From Arctopsyche grandis (taxonomy: Eukaryota > Arthropoda > Insecta > Trichoptera > Hydropsychidae): 64,000 nucleotides of DNA. Under the pieces are notes generated by a model. That model saw only the letters and a program-made list of their open reading frames with translations. It was not told where the DNA came from and ran no database searches. A program made the translations under genes and the position numbers. Each line of letters begins with the position of its first letter. Position 1 is the first letter of the stretch. Below, piece by piece: positions 21,684 through 33,429 of this stretch. The stretch lies in assembly GCF_051622035.1 (NCBI RefSeq), contig NC_135360.1:26053206-26117205 (forward strand), in the 5' to 3' direction.

Positions 21684-22692
21684 TATTTATTTATTTATTT
21701 AACATATTAGCCAAAGTGACATTACAGAGATCTCCAACGCGTCACTGTGGCCGGTCATTCAGTAAAAATAACATCATAACAGTAATAATAACTTATAAAA
21801 ATAACAATATTGACACAACATCATTAAAATCATAAAATCATAAAAAAAAAACATAGATAAAGTAATAACAATCATTCATATTTAATAGGCAAAATCAACC
21901 ACTGGCATTCCTCAACAACCACTCAACCAGATTAGTATATTTTATATTGAAGAGGTCAATTTCACCAGAAATCCGGTTGAGCAGATATATAGCCCTAGAT
22001 ATAGGAGCCGTTGACAACATATTTGTGCGAGCCACAGGAGGAACAAACAAATCACGATATCTCAAGTCCCTGAATTTGCTAGGTGCATTAAACCTAAATT
22101 CATTTAGAACCTGAGGATTGTGAATTATCCCATTCAACAGCTTAAAAAAGTGCCTTCCCAGTAACATATTCCGACGAGACTCCAATGAGTTGAAACCTAA
22201 CGCCCCTAATAGGAATGCACTAGGATATAGCCAAGGATAATAACCATACTGTTTCAAATAAAGATATCTGAGAAACCGTTTTTGGATTCTCTCAATCTTC
22301 AATGAATGAGTTATATGGGTAGGATTCCATATAATAGAAGAAAATTCTAGAATACTACGTACTAAAGATTCATAAAGAATTTTAAGCACCAACGTACTCT
22401 GGAAAGGTTTGCTAACTCTTAGTAAGAATCCCAGCATTTTTGTGGCTCGCAAACAAATATTGTCTATGTGTCGTTTAAATTGAAAATTATTCGAGAACAA
22501 GACCCCCAAATCACAATATTCATCCACAAACTTTAATTCAACACCACTTAGGCGATATGGATAAATCAAGCGATTTGAAGATCTTGCCACATTGAGAACA
22601 CCGCATTTTTGAATGCTAAAAATTAATTTATTATCGACAGACCAACTTGACAGCGCATCTGTGGTCCATAGACTAAGCGATTTTTCTATCAT
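21684..22692 (-). pseudogene. 5'-truncated Jockey/CR1-group LINE (RT C-terminal part)
   Basis: A 265-codon minus-strand frame (22692-21895) starts after the RT catalytic site. It has SSWSVDNKLIFSIQKC, FVDEYCDLGVLFSNNFQFKRH, TKMLGFLLRVSKPFQ, YESLVRSILEFSSIIWNP and the terminal SRAIYLLNRISGEIDLFN. This order (W-x-x-x-N-K-L..KC, D-L-G-V, H-I, L-G-F, L-V-R-S-x-L-E-x-x-S-x-I-W) is standard for Jockey/CR1-type LINEs. The 3' UTR ends in a hairpin (21711-21753) and (AAATA)n at 21684-21700. That 3' end matches the SINE ending at 37335. The frame is open, so the insertion is fairly young, but it is 5'-truncated. Confidence 0.88.
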
Positions 22693-22699
22693 GGTGATT

Positions 22700-24690
22700 T
22701 GTATCGTAGCTAGTGTTTTTATTACTACTAATCTGACTGGGGAATTACATATGTATGTAGATTCAGAAAAAGTATATTAAATCATACCGAAAAAATAAGC
22801 AAAGAAATATTTTTTTTTTGTTTTTTGGGTAAATAATATTTTGAATCCTTAAAACAAATCTTTTTTTACTACCTATCAATTTGGTAAACAGTGATTGTCG
22901 CTACCATAAATAGCATAACTATTTGCTCGATAAATCAATATATCAATTGAATTCGTGGTTTAAATTTTTTTTAAATGAAATAAAACACATAAAAATCTTG
23001 GTAATGGCCATGGTATTAGCCTTATTTAAAGATAATGTTATGCCATTAGTGTTAAAATATTATATCGGGCATATGAGTTCGAATAAAGTGGAACAATCTC
23101 TGAATAAACTGGAACAGTCCAATTTTCGAGCAGCTGGAGCCGTATATCGGCAATAACGCGGCGAAGGCTTCCATGAGGTCCATCGTTTCTAGTTTATCGG
23201 CACAGACTAGCGACTTCACATATCTCCACATAAAATAATCACACGATCTTGGAGGCCAATTCACGACCGAAAAATACTCCAGAAATAGTAGACAAGATCT
23301 ATTATTTTGAGTGAAGTAACTTAGTTTTCTACAATGCCTGGTATGTTTTTGATGCAATTTATTTTAGTAGAAGAAGTAACGCATGAAGTGGATTTGATTT
23401 TCTTTAAATAATACTTATAAAAATCAAAAAGAATGTAAAGAAACTACTATAATTTTACATACATAGCTTCAACGCACAACCGACAATAATCTTCAAGAGA
23501 GTTTTTATGCCACCTCGAAAAATATTTGTGGTTGGTTACTCAGCGAGTGGTTTATTTCGTCTCCGTTTCTTCAACTTCTTCATTGTCAACACTATTTTTT
23601 CCTCCACCGTTTATTGTGTACCGTTGACAAAGACCACGTATAATAACTTTGAATGCAGCACGCATGACACCGTTCCACTTCACGCTCCAACGGTCCCACA
23701 CACAAACACTTCCTGTTCTCCATCCTCCACCAAAACCCTTTCCGATCGATTCAACTCATCTCCTGACTATCTCCAGCACCGTCTCCGTCGATATTTTCGA
23801 TTTTCTTCCAAAACTTCAGTTCGATGCACTCGATTCGGAGCGATTTCATCCTAGGGCACACAATCCGGTGTTGTTGGCCCCCGGTCACGGTCGACACACT
23901 TGCTCATCGCGGAAAATTACATGGGCGTGCTCAAGCTCCATGAGCTGGTCGTTGCGTTTCCGTCTGTCCATCTGACCATACCCACTCACCTTCACGAACA
24001 GTCACGGGACAATTCGAAAGCAAAAGTTGAAGACCCACTCTCGGCGACGACACCTCGTTGGAAGCGGATTGCTTCGCAAAATTATGCAACGTTAATCTTC
24101 ACGCATTAACGCGAAAGTGACGTGTATTTCAATACAATTTTGATTCCACAGAGCACTTCTCGTGTGTGTGTCTCATAGCCGAATTTTATCTGATTGCGAG
24201 ACACGCATACGGAATACGAAATTGCTGTCACGTATTGTCAATTTTGACCTTCCAGTCATGCGTGACAACAGTCTGAATGTCATTTTTTAACATGCCAACC
24301 TGGTTCATCCAATTGTGTTTGTGTTTTTTTTTTTTGCGTCCGTACTATTTGCGACTACGTGTCGGCATTCTCCCCTTTGTTTTGTAACCAATCGAAAATT
24401 TACACCAGGAGTTGTAAATAGCGGCACGTGTAATAAACTGGCAATGGCTTTTGGAATTCATAAATTTTTATTTATTAGATTTCACATCTGGATAAACATA
24501 CGCATTTATGTACATATAATCTTAAGCTTTGAATCAATCTCTTTGTCGATGCATATTCACAGGTCAGCAATAATTTCAGTCAGCTCTTTGGCTGTCAATG
24601 ATTCGTTGCAGACACGTGTTTTTTCTTTATATGTATATAGTTTTACATATGTAAAAATACACTAGCACACCTGATCTATGTTATGGCAAT
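22700..24690. other. Spacer with a G+C-richer patch
   Basis: No family recognised. The part 23500-24110 is less AT-rich and open in several plus-strand frames (for example HLLTISSTVSVDIFDFLP), possibly a decayed coding region. An open minus frame at 23052-23357 is unremarkable. Confidence 0.3.
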
Positions 24691-24691
24691 C

Positions 24692-24805
24692 CAGGCCAAA
24701 ACTCACCCCCTGTAGGGTTTTCGGCTATATTTTATCCTTGTATTATACATACGTTTGACATTGATCGATATCGGTGATTGCCATATTTCAAGGAATTTAG
24801 AAGAA
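24692..24805 (-). mobile_element. MITE family A, truncated copy
   Basis: AACTCACCCCCTGTAGGGTTTTCGG, ATTTTATCCTTG and CATATTTCAAGGAA match, inverted, the body of the copy at 26861. The ends are missing. Confidence 0.5.
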
Positions 24806-24930
24806 ACTTGTTTAAATAATAAGATCATACGAATTAACAATGACATGAAGATACAACCATCACAGCTGGAGTCTACCTAGGCCAGACGTACGATTCAGTG
24901 AATCTGTGCCCAGTTGTTACGGATAAATCC

Positions 24931-25012
24931 AGGGCTGTGAAGTCGGAGTCGGAGCATTTCAAGCGGAGTCAATCGGATTCGTAAAAAATCAACCGACTCC
25001 AACTCTTTTTTG
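24931..25012. mobile_element. hAT-type relic, CAGGGCTGTGAAGTCGGAG
   Basis: The start CCAGGGCTGTGAAGTCGGAG with repeated GGAGTC and a later inverted CCGACTCCAAC is a widespread hAT-type MITE terminus. It is truncated. Confidence 0.5.
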
Positions 25013-25573
25013 TTTATTATTTTAGTAATAGTATGGAATGTGTCAAGACGTGTGTAGAGCAGAGCCACGGAACCTCTTGATATTCAGGGAACACATTGTT
25101 TACGACTCGTAGAGTTTGTCAGCTAAATACATACATATGTATGTACTTTATCGGCAGTCGCTAGCTAGTCCCTACATACATAGGTGACAAAACATTAACT
25201 AACATTGGTTTTCTCCCTGACACGCAATCTCGCTTGCACGCGTTAGATCAAAGTACGTACGGTGCTAAAAGGGCCGCGGCTACCAGGTTGCGATGCTCTG
25301 AACTAGGGTATCCAATTTTATTGAAGTAAATCCAATAATAAATTTAAATGTAATAATTTCTTTATAAAAATCATGAATTAAAATTATATGGATAAACTGG
25401 AGATACCTTACTACGAAGTGTATTTCCAGTGAATCCATGAATGATTTTTGAAATTAGTCACTCGTAGTACTGCTATTATTAACTTACTTTACTATTACTC
25501 GTAGTTCAAGCGACAAAGACAAATTCTAGTGGGTAAGTATAAAGTTTGAATTAATTGACTAAAAATTCAATAT
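25013..25573. other. Spacer
   Basis: No gene recognised; one TACATA run near 25130. Confidence 0.3.
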
Positions 25574-25947
25574 TGTCGTGTAGGGGTGGGTGGAGGATCC
25601 AAGTAAAAGGCCAAAGTCGTTTCACAGCATTTATTGGTGATAAAGGAGATACACGCACTGGCAGTGCTCCGTTCAGAATGTCTTGATATCGCCTAAGTAC
25701 CGCCTTATAACGGATAGGTCGCAAAGGGCATCTTCGACGTCCGGTTACTTCCCTATTGTTTAGGCATGTACCCGGATATGTGTTCCCACGAAACTCAGTC
25801 TCACGCTATCGGTCACTTCTGAGAAGGGACCAATAGCGGCCAATTCGGTGGCCATTGTTTAGCCTACTTGCACTTAGTCTGGAGATAATCCTTGAAACCA
25901 ATTATAACGGTCACGGTTATTGCACTTACTCGGCGGTGTACGTAACA
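25574..25947 (+). mobile_element. Solo LTR, copy 1 (374 bp)
   Basis: It begins TGTCGTGTAGGGGTGGGTGG and ends GTACGTAACA (TG...CA). Flanked by ATAT at 25570-25573 and 25948-25951. Three more copies lie at 34082, 47936 and 59312. No internal retroelement region adjoins, so it is a solo LTR, probably of a Gypsy-like element given the 4-bp duplication. Confidence 0.85.
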
Positions 25948-25951
25948 ATAT

Positions 25952-26760
25952 GTATCAAAAGCACAATGATAAGATACAAAAGAGCAAGTGGATGGCGAGA
26001 CATATTAATACTACATAATGTATATGAGATTATAAACACTTTTAGAATAAAAAGTGATTCTCTGGGTTCAAATTTCAAAACAGGAAAGAATGATCTTTTG
26101 GCATCACCATTTGATTTACCATCACTGATCCTACACACACACAGAACTGTATATACCCACACAATTGTACAGCACACCGTCCCTTTGTTCTTTTGAGCTG
26201 TGCTCTCGTGCATCACTAACAAGCGCCATCCTGCATTTCAAATTCAAATGTCATTTATTAGCCATACGAATACGTATCGTAGATAGGATTATGTAGTTTA
26301 ACGTAATGGTCGCCGTAAATGCAGCACGACGTATATAATATGTAACTAATAATCCTCAGCTAATATATGCGTTCAAAAGATTGAGCAACGACTATCAAGT
26401 TCTCGGTCTCGTCACGGTCTTCTTGATGCGGTCGTGACGTCACGATCTAATCGTAGTCGTGAGATCGATTCGATGCAACGTTTCTTTGTAGTCTACAATA
26501 TCAGTACAAATTTATTTATATATAAAATGCTTATTTCATCACACTGGTGAATATTAGTACACTGTACAGGCGTTACACCGACAGTGCTTATGCGTACATA
26601 TGTGCGAAATCACACAGAGATCAACGGCACGTTGTGTGCATGGCTCCCCGCTGTGGGTGGAAACGAATGGATTTGAGGCGAAAAGCCTGTTTAGTTGTAG
26701 GAACGAAACGAAATGCGAAGAGCCACCATCGGATGAAGGATGGTTGAAATGAAAATAAAA
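25952..26760. other. Spacer
   Basis: No gene recognised. A GTGACGTCACGATC palindromic patch lies near 26432. Confidence 0.3.
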
Positions 26761-26769
26761 GCTCTTAAA

Positions 26770-26858
26770 AAAGTGACAATTATTTGGTTCGGTGATTATT
26801 TCTCACACTTCACTGATCACGGAACATCTGGCCCCCGAAATTTTCATTCATCGAGAGT
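26770..26858. repeat. Repeat 'B', fragment
   Basis: GGTTCGGTGATTATT, GATCACGGAACATCTGGC, CCCGAAA and CATCGAGA are shared in order with 34464-34560. It is cut short by the MITE at 26861. Confidence 0.5.
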
Positions 26859-26860
26859 TA

Positions 26861-27098
26861 GGGCGAAAACACACAGCACGGAACGTGGCACGTAAAACGT
26901 CGACAAGTTCTCCTACATTTCTTCAAATATGTGATACGCCGTTATCGATCACTGTCAAGCAAGGATAAATAAAAGGATACAATTTTACCGAAAAAACACT
27001 CCAGAGGGTCATTTTGGGGTGGGGTGTGCTGGGCGTTTCATGAATGCAAGTATCTAAAAAAAACCACGTGCCTCGTGTATCGCTGTGTGTTTTCACCC
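26861..27098. mobile_element. MITE family A, full copy (238 bp)
   Basis: Ends GGGCGAAAACACACAGC and GCTGTGTGTTTTCACCC are inverted with one mismatch. TA lies on both sides (26859-26860, 27099-27100), suggesting a Tc1/mariner-type TA target. It is non-coding. Confidence 0.8.
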
Positions 27099-27100
27099 TA

Positions 27101-28260
27101 TCTGTTAACCGATCTGATTTTGATCGGTGCTCATTTTTTATCAAGTGCACGAATCCGTGCACCTGTTTACTAGTACATGTGTATATTACTGCTTCCATTG
27201 GTATGACAAATACTTATGTAGTCCAATTTGTGAAAAGTATCAAAGTGGGTGGGTCTGTAGATATTATTATGTGTAGTGTTGATAATATTTGTTGATTTCA
27301 AAACGATTATAATCAATACAATCTCTACTTTCCCAATTTTCTCTTAGTGTGTGGGTGTGCACTTATTTAATCTTAAATTCAATGGAACGATTGTATAAAA
27401 AATGCAAAATTTATCTTAATCATGACAATTGTAGTCAATTTTCAAAAACATTTGCATCAGTGATCAAATAACTCGTTGATTGTTTTGAAGTATCTTTTCC
27501 ATTTTTTATCAATCATCGTTTCAAGTGCCTTAATTCCCTTTATGTAGACATACATACTTCAATTATCAATCCAGTGAGTGGTGTAATTAGAAAACAATTG
27601 TTAAGAAAAGTTACCAAAGTCCCCTTTATTATTTTTTTGCTACAAAAATTTATTATTTTTTTGCTACAAATTAATAAACGTGTAGATTTTAAATGAAATT
27701 CTGCAATCACATTTTTCGTAGACATTCTGTAAGCTTCTTCATATTCAATTGTTAATATTATAAGTTCGTTAAGCCTGAATTAACGAAAAATAGCAAGAAG
27801 GCCAACCACGTTTCAGAGAATTCAACATTTTTATAATTAATTGTATTTTGAAATTAAAAAGTACAAAAAGCATTTAATGGATATCATTGCACTAAGATCG
27901 TTTCTTGATCAAGTTATTGTTAGATTCAGTTAAAATATAATTGGTTTGTACTAAAAACTTCAAGATGACATTTTATTTAATTAGAAAAAATGTACCTGAA
28001 ATAAAAACATTTCACTATGAATTGAAAAATACACCTGAAATTTGCAACCTCGTCGATTAAATAAAAAAAATCTGCTTATTCATTGAAATTCCGATCAAAC
28101 GTATTTTGATTTTATTTTTATATATATTTTCAAAGAGCATTGCAACACATTGTTCAAAAAAACATATAAAATAATGATAAATGACAAATTTAAAAATTCA
28201 TTTCAACTGACAGATAATGCGCACGCGCTGACGTATTGTTTTATTTTAAATAATTTGTTC
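27101..28260. other. AT-rich spacer
   Basis: No gene recognised. The part 27148-27180 (GTGCACGAATCCGTGCACC) resembles 5944-5966 and may be a repeat end. Confidence 0.3.
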
Positions 28261-28262
28261 TT

Positions 28263-28380
28263 TTGTTTATGTAATTTTCTTCAACGCCGCCATCTTAGAT
28301 TTGAGTTCGCGTTTACATTTCTTCAGAGATAAAATAAGAAGAGACAGTGACGACAAGCGAGTTTGATAATCATCTGGAGG
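28263..28380 (+). promoter_or_regulatory. Candidate promoter and first exon with YY1-like site and splice donor
   Basis: GCCGCCATCTT at 28286-28296 is the complement of the YY1/Pleiohomeotic core AAGATGGCGGC, often found at transcription starts. The less AT-rich stretch after it ends in CTGGAG|GTGAGT at 28380, a strong donor. No TATA box and no start codon context was identified. This could be a non-coding first exon of a gene whose coding exons I cannot see. Confidence 0.3.
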
Positions 28381-29188
28381 TGAGTGATCTATTCAATCCA
28401 TAGATTTCCAAAATTCTCTTTTTATCAAATGCAAAAATGTTTGCAACAAGGTCAATAGTTTAGATATAAAAGTGTACATATTACAAAGTTTGACATATGG
28501 GTGTAAGCCAACCTGGAATATGACTCATCCCATCATTGTTTCCATTTTTTTCACTACGTTAAAATTATATATGTAGTTTCATCTGAATCCCAGTCTAACT
28601 TTTTATGAACATATGTACATACATATGTAATCACGGTTAAGATTATTTATTTTTATTTTAATTATCGTATTTTGTCTCGATTCTTGGATGATCCATTTTA
28701 TATACATATGTACATACTAGTGTCATGCCCGATGAAATATCATCGCATGGGTGTTAGCATATTAAGTTATTAAATAAAAAAAATTAAAAGAAATGTGTCG
28801 GTATGTGTTCGATCCGCGCGAGGTCGAATTTTTTTCAAATACCTTTTAAATATATTTAATTTAATATTCATATTTAATTGTTTAATATAAAAGAATATGT
28901 TAAAAACTACCTACATGCCTACCTACCTAAAACACCGATAGAAATATTAATTAATTAAATACATTTTCTATTGAAATTTTATTTAATTTATTGATGGCGG
29001 TAAATTCTATGCCAAGCGTAAACATGAGTAGCGATCAGTATATATAGATTTTTTTTCTTTTGTTATTGTATTCGTATATACGATTTGGCAGTGGTTTAGC
29101 TGTGACGTACATATCTATGTCAAATCGAAACGACTATTATAGTACGGCGAGCGTTATCTCAGACAGGCACACAGACGGAATAGTGATA

Positions 29189-29544
29189 TCTATATATGTA
29201 TATATAATATATTTATATATATAAATTGAATGTCTGTCTGTCTCGTATAGGCTAATAAACTACTCAAATGATTACGATGGAACTTTCAGGATTTGTTATA
29301 TGTATGTCCGGGAAGCATATTCTAATAAAAAAACGGGAAAAAACCTCTTAATAAAAATATTCATACTTACGATTTTACCGACGCGAAAAAAGTTTGAAGC
29401 GCCATTGTGTAGTCAATGAAATGTGTTCGTTGGTAACCACGTTACCAGGTGGTTGAGTTCCAACCATCACTTGAAACGGGAATGGGAACGGGAACGCAAC
29501 GGGAACGGGAACGGGAATTGCATGCCTTATTCTGGCTAGCTAGT
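29189..29544 (+). mobile_element. Helitron-like element (356 bp)
   Basis: It starts TCTATATATG after A and continues ATAAATTGAATGTCTGTCTG and GGAACTTTCAGGATTTG, a typical insect Helitron 5' end. It ends after (GGGAAC)n with GGCTAGCTAGT before T. The 5'-TC...CTAGT-3' form between A and T fits Helitrons. Non-autonomous. Confidence 0.55.
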
Positions 29545-29648
29545 TATATATGTATATGAATGAATATACATATGTAAATGCATGAGTCTCAAGAAGACCA
29601 ATTATATTATTCATACACATTTTTCACTTTTTTTGACATGATTTATGT

Positions 29649-30050
29649 CGGTCTCCGTGACGGGCCGGAATGTGAAATTACCGAAAACGCTAATATCGGA
29701 AGGCAAAGATCGAAAATCGAAAGATTTTAAGTCGGAAGATCCAAAAAAAAAGGGTGCATGGTAGACGCTACATACTCACTTAATTTGCGTGAGCAGGATA
29801 CAACAGGAACAAGAGGAACAGGCTTTTCCTCCCGTATTCTGCGCGCGCACATTAATACGGGAGGAAAAGCCTGTTCCTCTTGTTCCTGTTGTATCCTGCT
29901 CCCGCAAATTAAGTAAGTATGTACGTGAGTATGTACCGTTTACCATGCACCCTTTTTTATCTTTCGACTTAAAATCTTTCGATTTTCGATCTTTGCCTTT
30001 CGATATTTGCGTTTTCGGTAATTTCACATTCCGGCCCGTGAGGTAGACCC
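29649..30050. mobile_element. Foldback (MULE-like) element, 402 bp, 9-bp duplication
   Basis: The two halves are almost complete inverted copies, from CGGTCTCCGTGACGGGCCGG inward through AATGTGAAATTACCG, GCAAAGATCGAAAATCGAAA and GAGCAGGATACAACAGGAAC to a short centre at about 29838-29857. It is flanked by perfect GATTTATGT at 29640-29648 and 30051-30059. A 9-bp duplication with long inverted arms suggests the Mutator superfamily. No transposase. Confidence 0.85.
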
Positions 30051-30059
30051 GATTTATGT

Positions 30060-31240
30060 ATGTATGTACATAAATTGTAAGTTGCTAGTGACCTAATACT
30101 GATGTAGTTCAAAATTGACATTATTTTGTCTCCGAGTCATATAAAATTGTGACCTTGTGTGCCACAATTATTGAATATGTGGTCTAGTGTGGTCTGATGT
30201 CGTCATCAATTGCATCATTCCGACGACCTCAACGGTACGGTCACGGCGTGACTCTGACGTCACAAACAATGCAACATTGTTCCCTCGTTTCTGTCATCAT
30301 CGCCACAGTAAATTAACAACAGTGCACGAGATATCATGGCTTTTATAATACACAACGACCATTCTCAACCGATCAACTCTGGTTCAAGTGTGAAATTCGA
30401 ATACGACTTATCATTTGTAATTTGAATGCTTTTGATAAATCGCAATAATTGCATATGTACATACATATTTACTTCATACTTACATACATATTTGCTTCAT
30501 ACTTATATACATACATGTGTACATATGCCTGCATATATGTACATATGTACATACATACATATATTTAAATGTCGCGTCCTTGCATTGTGTTCCACCGACG
30601 CGATGACGCGTACGTAAAAAAATGCCTACACATATCACACAATATCGACTTCTTGTTTATAAAACGTCACTTTGACCTGATAAATGACAAAGGTCGGGAT
30701 GTTGAAGGTTGTTTCAAAGTGTTCCGCAAATTTCGAATAAATTCTGCACACCACGGTGATGAAATCAACAGATTAGGTACACACCAATAAGGTTTGACAG
30801 GCTTTCAATGTGTCGACATTCTTTACTAAATGCGTAATTTTATGATTTTACATATGTACAGTTATTATAGCGTGATATATTTTAATGATATTCAGGTAAT
30901 AATAAAAAGATTTTTAATAAGTCAGTGTTGAATATTTCTTTCGACATGCTTATTGAACGCGCGATAGTGTGAAGATAAACTGGATATTTTAAAATTTCAA
31001 TAGTTTTGTAATATATGTATAATATTAATTAAATTCTAAGAATGCCGTTATATAGTACAACTATTACCATTTTATGGTTTACATATAGAAGTTTAACGTG
31101 AATTATGCTATTTTCATATGTGGTGTAATTTATGTCGTACTATAATTACGGTGACAATAAAAAATTAGCAAACAAAATTTAGCATTTCACCATCGTATTC
31201 ATCACATACATATTATTGAAATTAAAATGACATTATTATG
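30060..31240. other. Spacer inside the 2.6-kb inverted repeat
   Basis: No gene recognised. A TACATA microsatellite spans about 30455-30565. Confidence 0.35.
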
Positions 31241-31329
31241 ACATTTCCTTTAACTTTTTTTAATTTAATAACTTAATATCCCAGGACACATGCGAATATG
31301 CGATGATATTTCATCGGGTACAACACTAT

Positions 31330-31820
31330 TAATATACATAATATATTAACGTTGCACAACGTATGTATGTATATATTTAATGCAGTTTATTGGATTTGTA
31401 CAATGACTCATTGGTAATTGAATAATTTATTGTTGTTTTTGTATTGCAATGAAAATAAATGTTAATGGGATTTATTGAAGCATTTTTATGCATAACAAAG
31501 GTATGTAATTCAATTTATTATACGTATTTTGAAGGACAAATAGAAATTAATGCTATTGCGTATTTTCTATTTTTTATTTCGAATGGAATCTCTAATGCTT
31601 TTTAAAAAATGTATTATTATCAGTGGGCACAACCAAACTTATGTATTTTCCCAAAAATCTTGGGTAGCTTTCAGTTTAACTATACGCGTCGCCGAAACTG
31701 ATACGTCTTTTACTAATATTCTGATCGGAACTCGTCGGCCTATGAGCAGGTAGCGCTCAACTTTCAATAAGGTCTCGACCAATAGGCGGTAGCGATTAAT
31801 CGACCAATAGTGGCTCACTA
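31330..31820. other. AT-rich spacer
   Basis: No gene recognised. Confidence 0.3.
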
Positions 31821-31821
31821 T

Positions 31822-31880
31822 CAATGGTGTAACTACTATAACGCGGGGGTATGCGGTGCATGCGGGCCCCTAGAAGGGTC
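31822..31880. mobile_element. hAT terminal relic
   Basis: CAATGGTGTAACTACTATAA, then GGGGGTATGCGG and GCGGGCCCC, resembles the start of a common CAGTGGCGTAACTA... hAT family. The opposite end was not found. Confidence 0.35.
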
Positions 31881-32068
31881 CCGAAATATTACTACATTTA
31901 TTTGAAAACAGCCTTAGGTATGTATAAAAAAAATCTCATAAATAGTCACAGTTCTTTAGCGCTTGATATATACTAATATTTTGGTTATAATCCATCCGCT
32001 GTAGGAAGACACAGGTAAAACGCACGTGCCTCTTACACCCCCACCTCGACCAATAGCATTTCGCGCAT

Positions 32069-32480
32069 ACAATCAGGACTAGTGGTTAGAATATGATGCT
32101 TTCGAGTAGAGTGGTCACGGGCTCCTGTCCCACTAGAGTCCCGCTGCTGGCCAGACCTTGGTTTGTGACTCCAGGTCGATCGTTTCTTATAAGAGTTTAC
32201 CAATTTTTATGATTTTCATTGAAACGGTTCCTGCAAAAATTGGCATCTCCTTTCTTATCTCTCTTGCTATTCTCAAGTTATTCAGCGTCTTGAAGTTCGC
32301 CAATTTGATTATAAAATGCTGCAAAAATTTCTCAATATATGTCACTGTGGATGTTTGTATGAATTCACATTGTATAAAATGCTTATGTACATATATTGAT
32401 TGTATTGTATATGTTAAGTGCACTCGTCGCTTGGAGCAATCTGCAAAGGCGAGTGTTAGAGCAATCTGCAAGAGGCGAGA
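32069..32480 (+). mobile_element. SINE with type 4 hairpin tail
   Basis: Head GGACTAGTGGTTAGAAT (box A-like) with a degenerate box B near 32108-32122. Body CTGCTGGCCAGACCTTGG, GTGACTCCAGGTCGATCG and CATTGAAACGGTTCCTGC. Tail hairpin CACTCG...GCGAGTG (32421-32455), partly duplicated, then an A-run. Confidence 0.7.
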
Positions 32481-32484
32481 AAAA

Positions 32485-32950
32485 AAAAACAATGTTCTAC
32501 TGTCTTGTGTTATCTAGGTGTCTTCCTACAGCGGAAGAATTATATATTTCAAAATTCGAAAAGCAATGCTGTGAGTCGTCAACTCCAAGCTGTTTTATTG
32601 CTTTTTGTGATATGGTTTTTGTCTATAAAAGATATTCAATCCATTAAACCAGAATTAGTGAAATTGAAATATTAACTATTGAATATGAAGAAGCTCCAGA
32701 AATCGCATTTAAAATATGTGATTGCAGAATTTTCAAATTTAAGGAAGGTCATCTCAAATTTGTTAAAAAAATAAGGCTAGCTTTTGCATGCGAGCCAAAT
32801 TTTTACGCCTTTGCTCACTACCATTTAAAGCGTTTGGTCATTCGAAGCTGGCTGTCCGAGATGTGAACAATAAACTAATTCTCCCATTATTACTGACTGA
32901 GTATGTATATCCCACTATTTATTTATAGTATTTATTTCCCACTGCCTTTT
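32485..32950. other. Spacer
   Basis: No gene recognised. Confidence 0.3.
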
Positions 32951-32954
32951 TATA

Positions 32955-33420
32955 AGGTATGCTAGGCTTTGACTCACTATCTTCGAGAATAATTACTGCC
33001 ATTTCCAAATATTTCTTTAGAGTATTTTAATCGACAACCCTTCGATTTTATTGGAATTTAAATTTTCGGCGCCTGAATGCGGTAGAGCTTTGCGTCATCA
33101 TTTACTTTTCCAACCTATTCCTGCGAAAACGTCTGCTTTCAATAACTCGTCTCTTGTAAAGGCTATCCGGTTCCTTAATGTGATTGATGGGCATTGGACC
33201 TGTTCAATTGTCATGTTGATGAGCTGGTTAGTTTCTTGAGACTCAACACGAGACTATTTGAATGAGATGACTGATGGAAATTTTTATATGAATTAAACTA
33301 TTTGAACTATTTGTGAGATGAATATTTTGTTATTTTCTTTCTTTTGTTTTGTAAAACTGGTGTGACGCTTTGGGGCAACCTGTCATTTTATTGTTATTAT
33401 TATTAAAAATAAATAAATAT
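32955..33420 (+). pseudogene. Jockey/CR1-like LINE 3' end
   Basis: MLGFDSLSSR in one frame and LEFKFSAPECGRALRHHLL ... SSLVKAIRFLNVIDGH in another are the last parts of a LINE ORF2, broken by frameshifts. The 3' UTR ends with GTGACGCTTTGGGGCAACC and GTCA, a weak hairpin (33362-33385), then (AAATA)n. Confidence 0.6.
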
Positions 33421-33429
33421 CTCACTTAA

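Larger units (their letters stand above)
28718..31328. repeat. Large inverted repeat, 2.6 kb apart
   Basis: The arms at 28718-28800 and 31241-31328 are inverted copies: TAGTGT, then CCCGATGAAATATCATCGCA, then ATTAAGTTATTAAA. Each contains the hairpin CGATGA/TCATCG. TA borders both outer ends. Either one transposon with its middle replaced by other insertions, or two opposite copies of a small element. The inside contains a Helitron-like and a foldback element. Confidence 0.6.
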
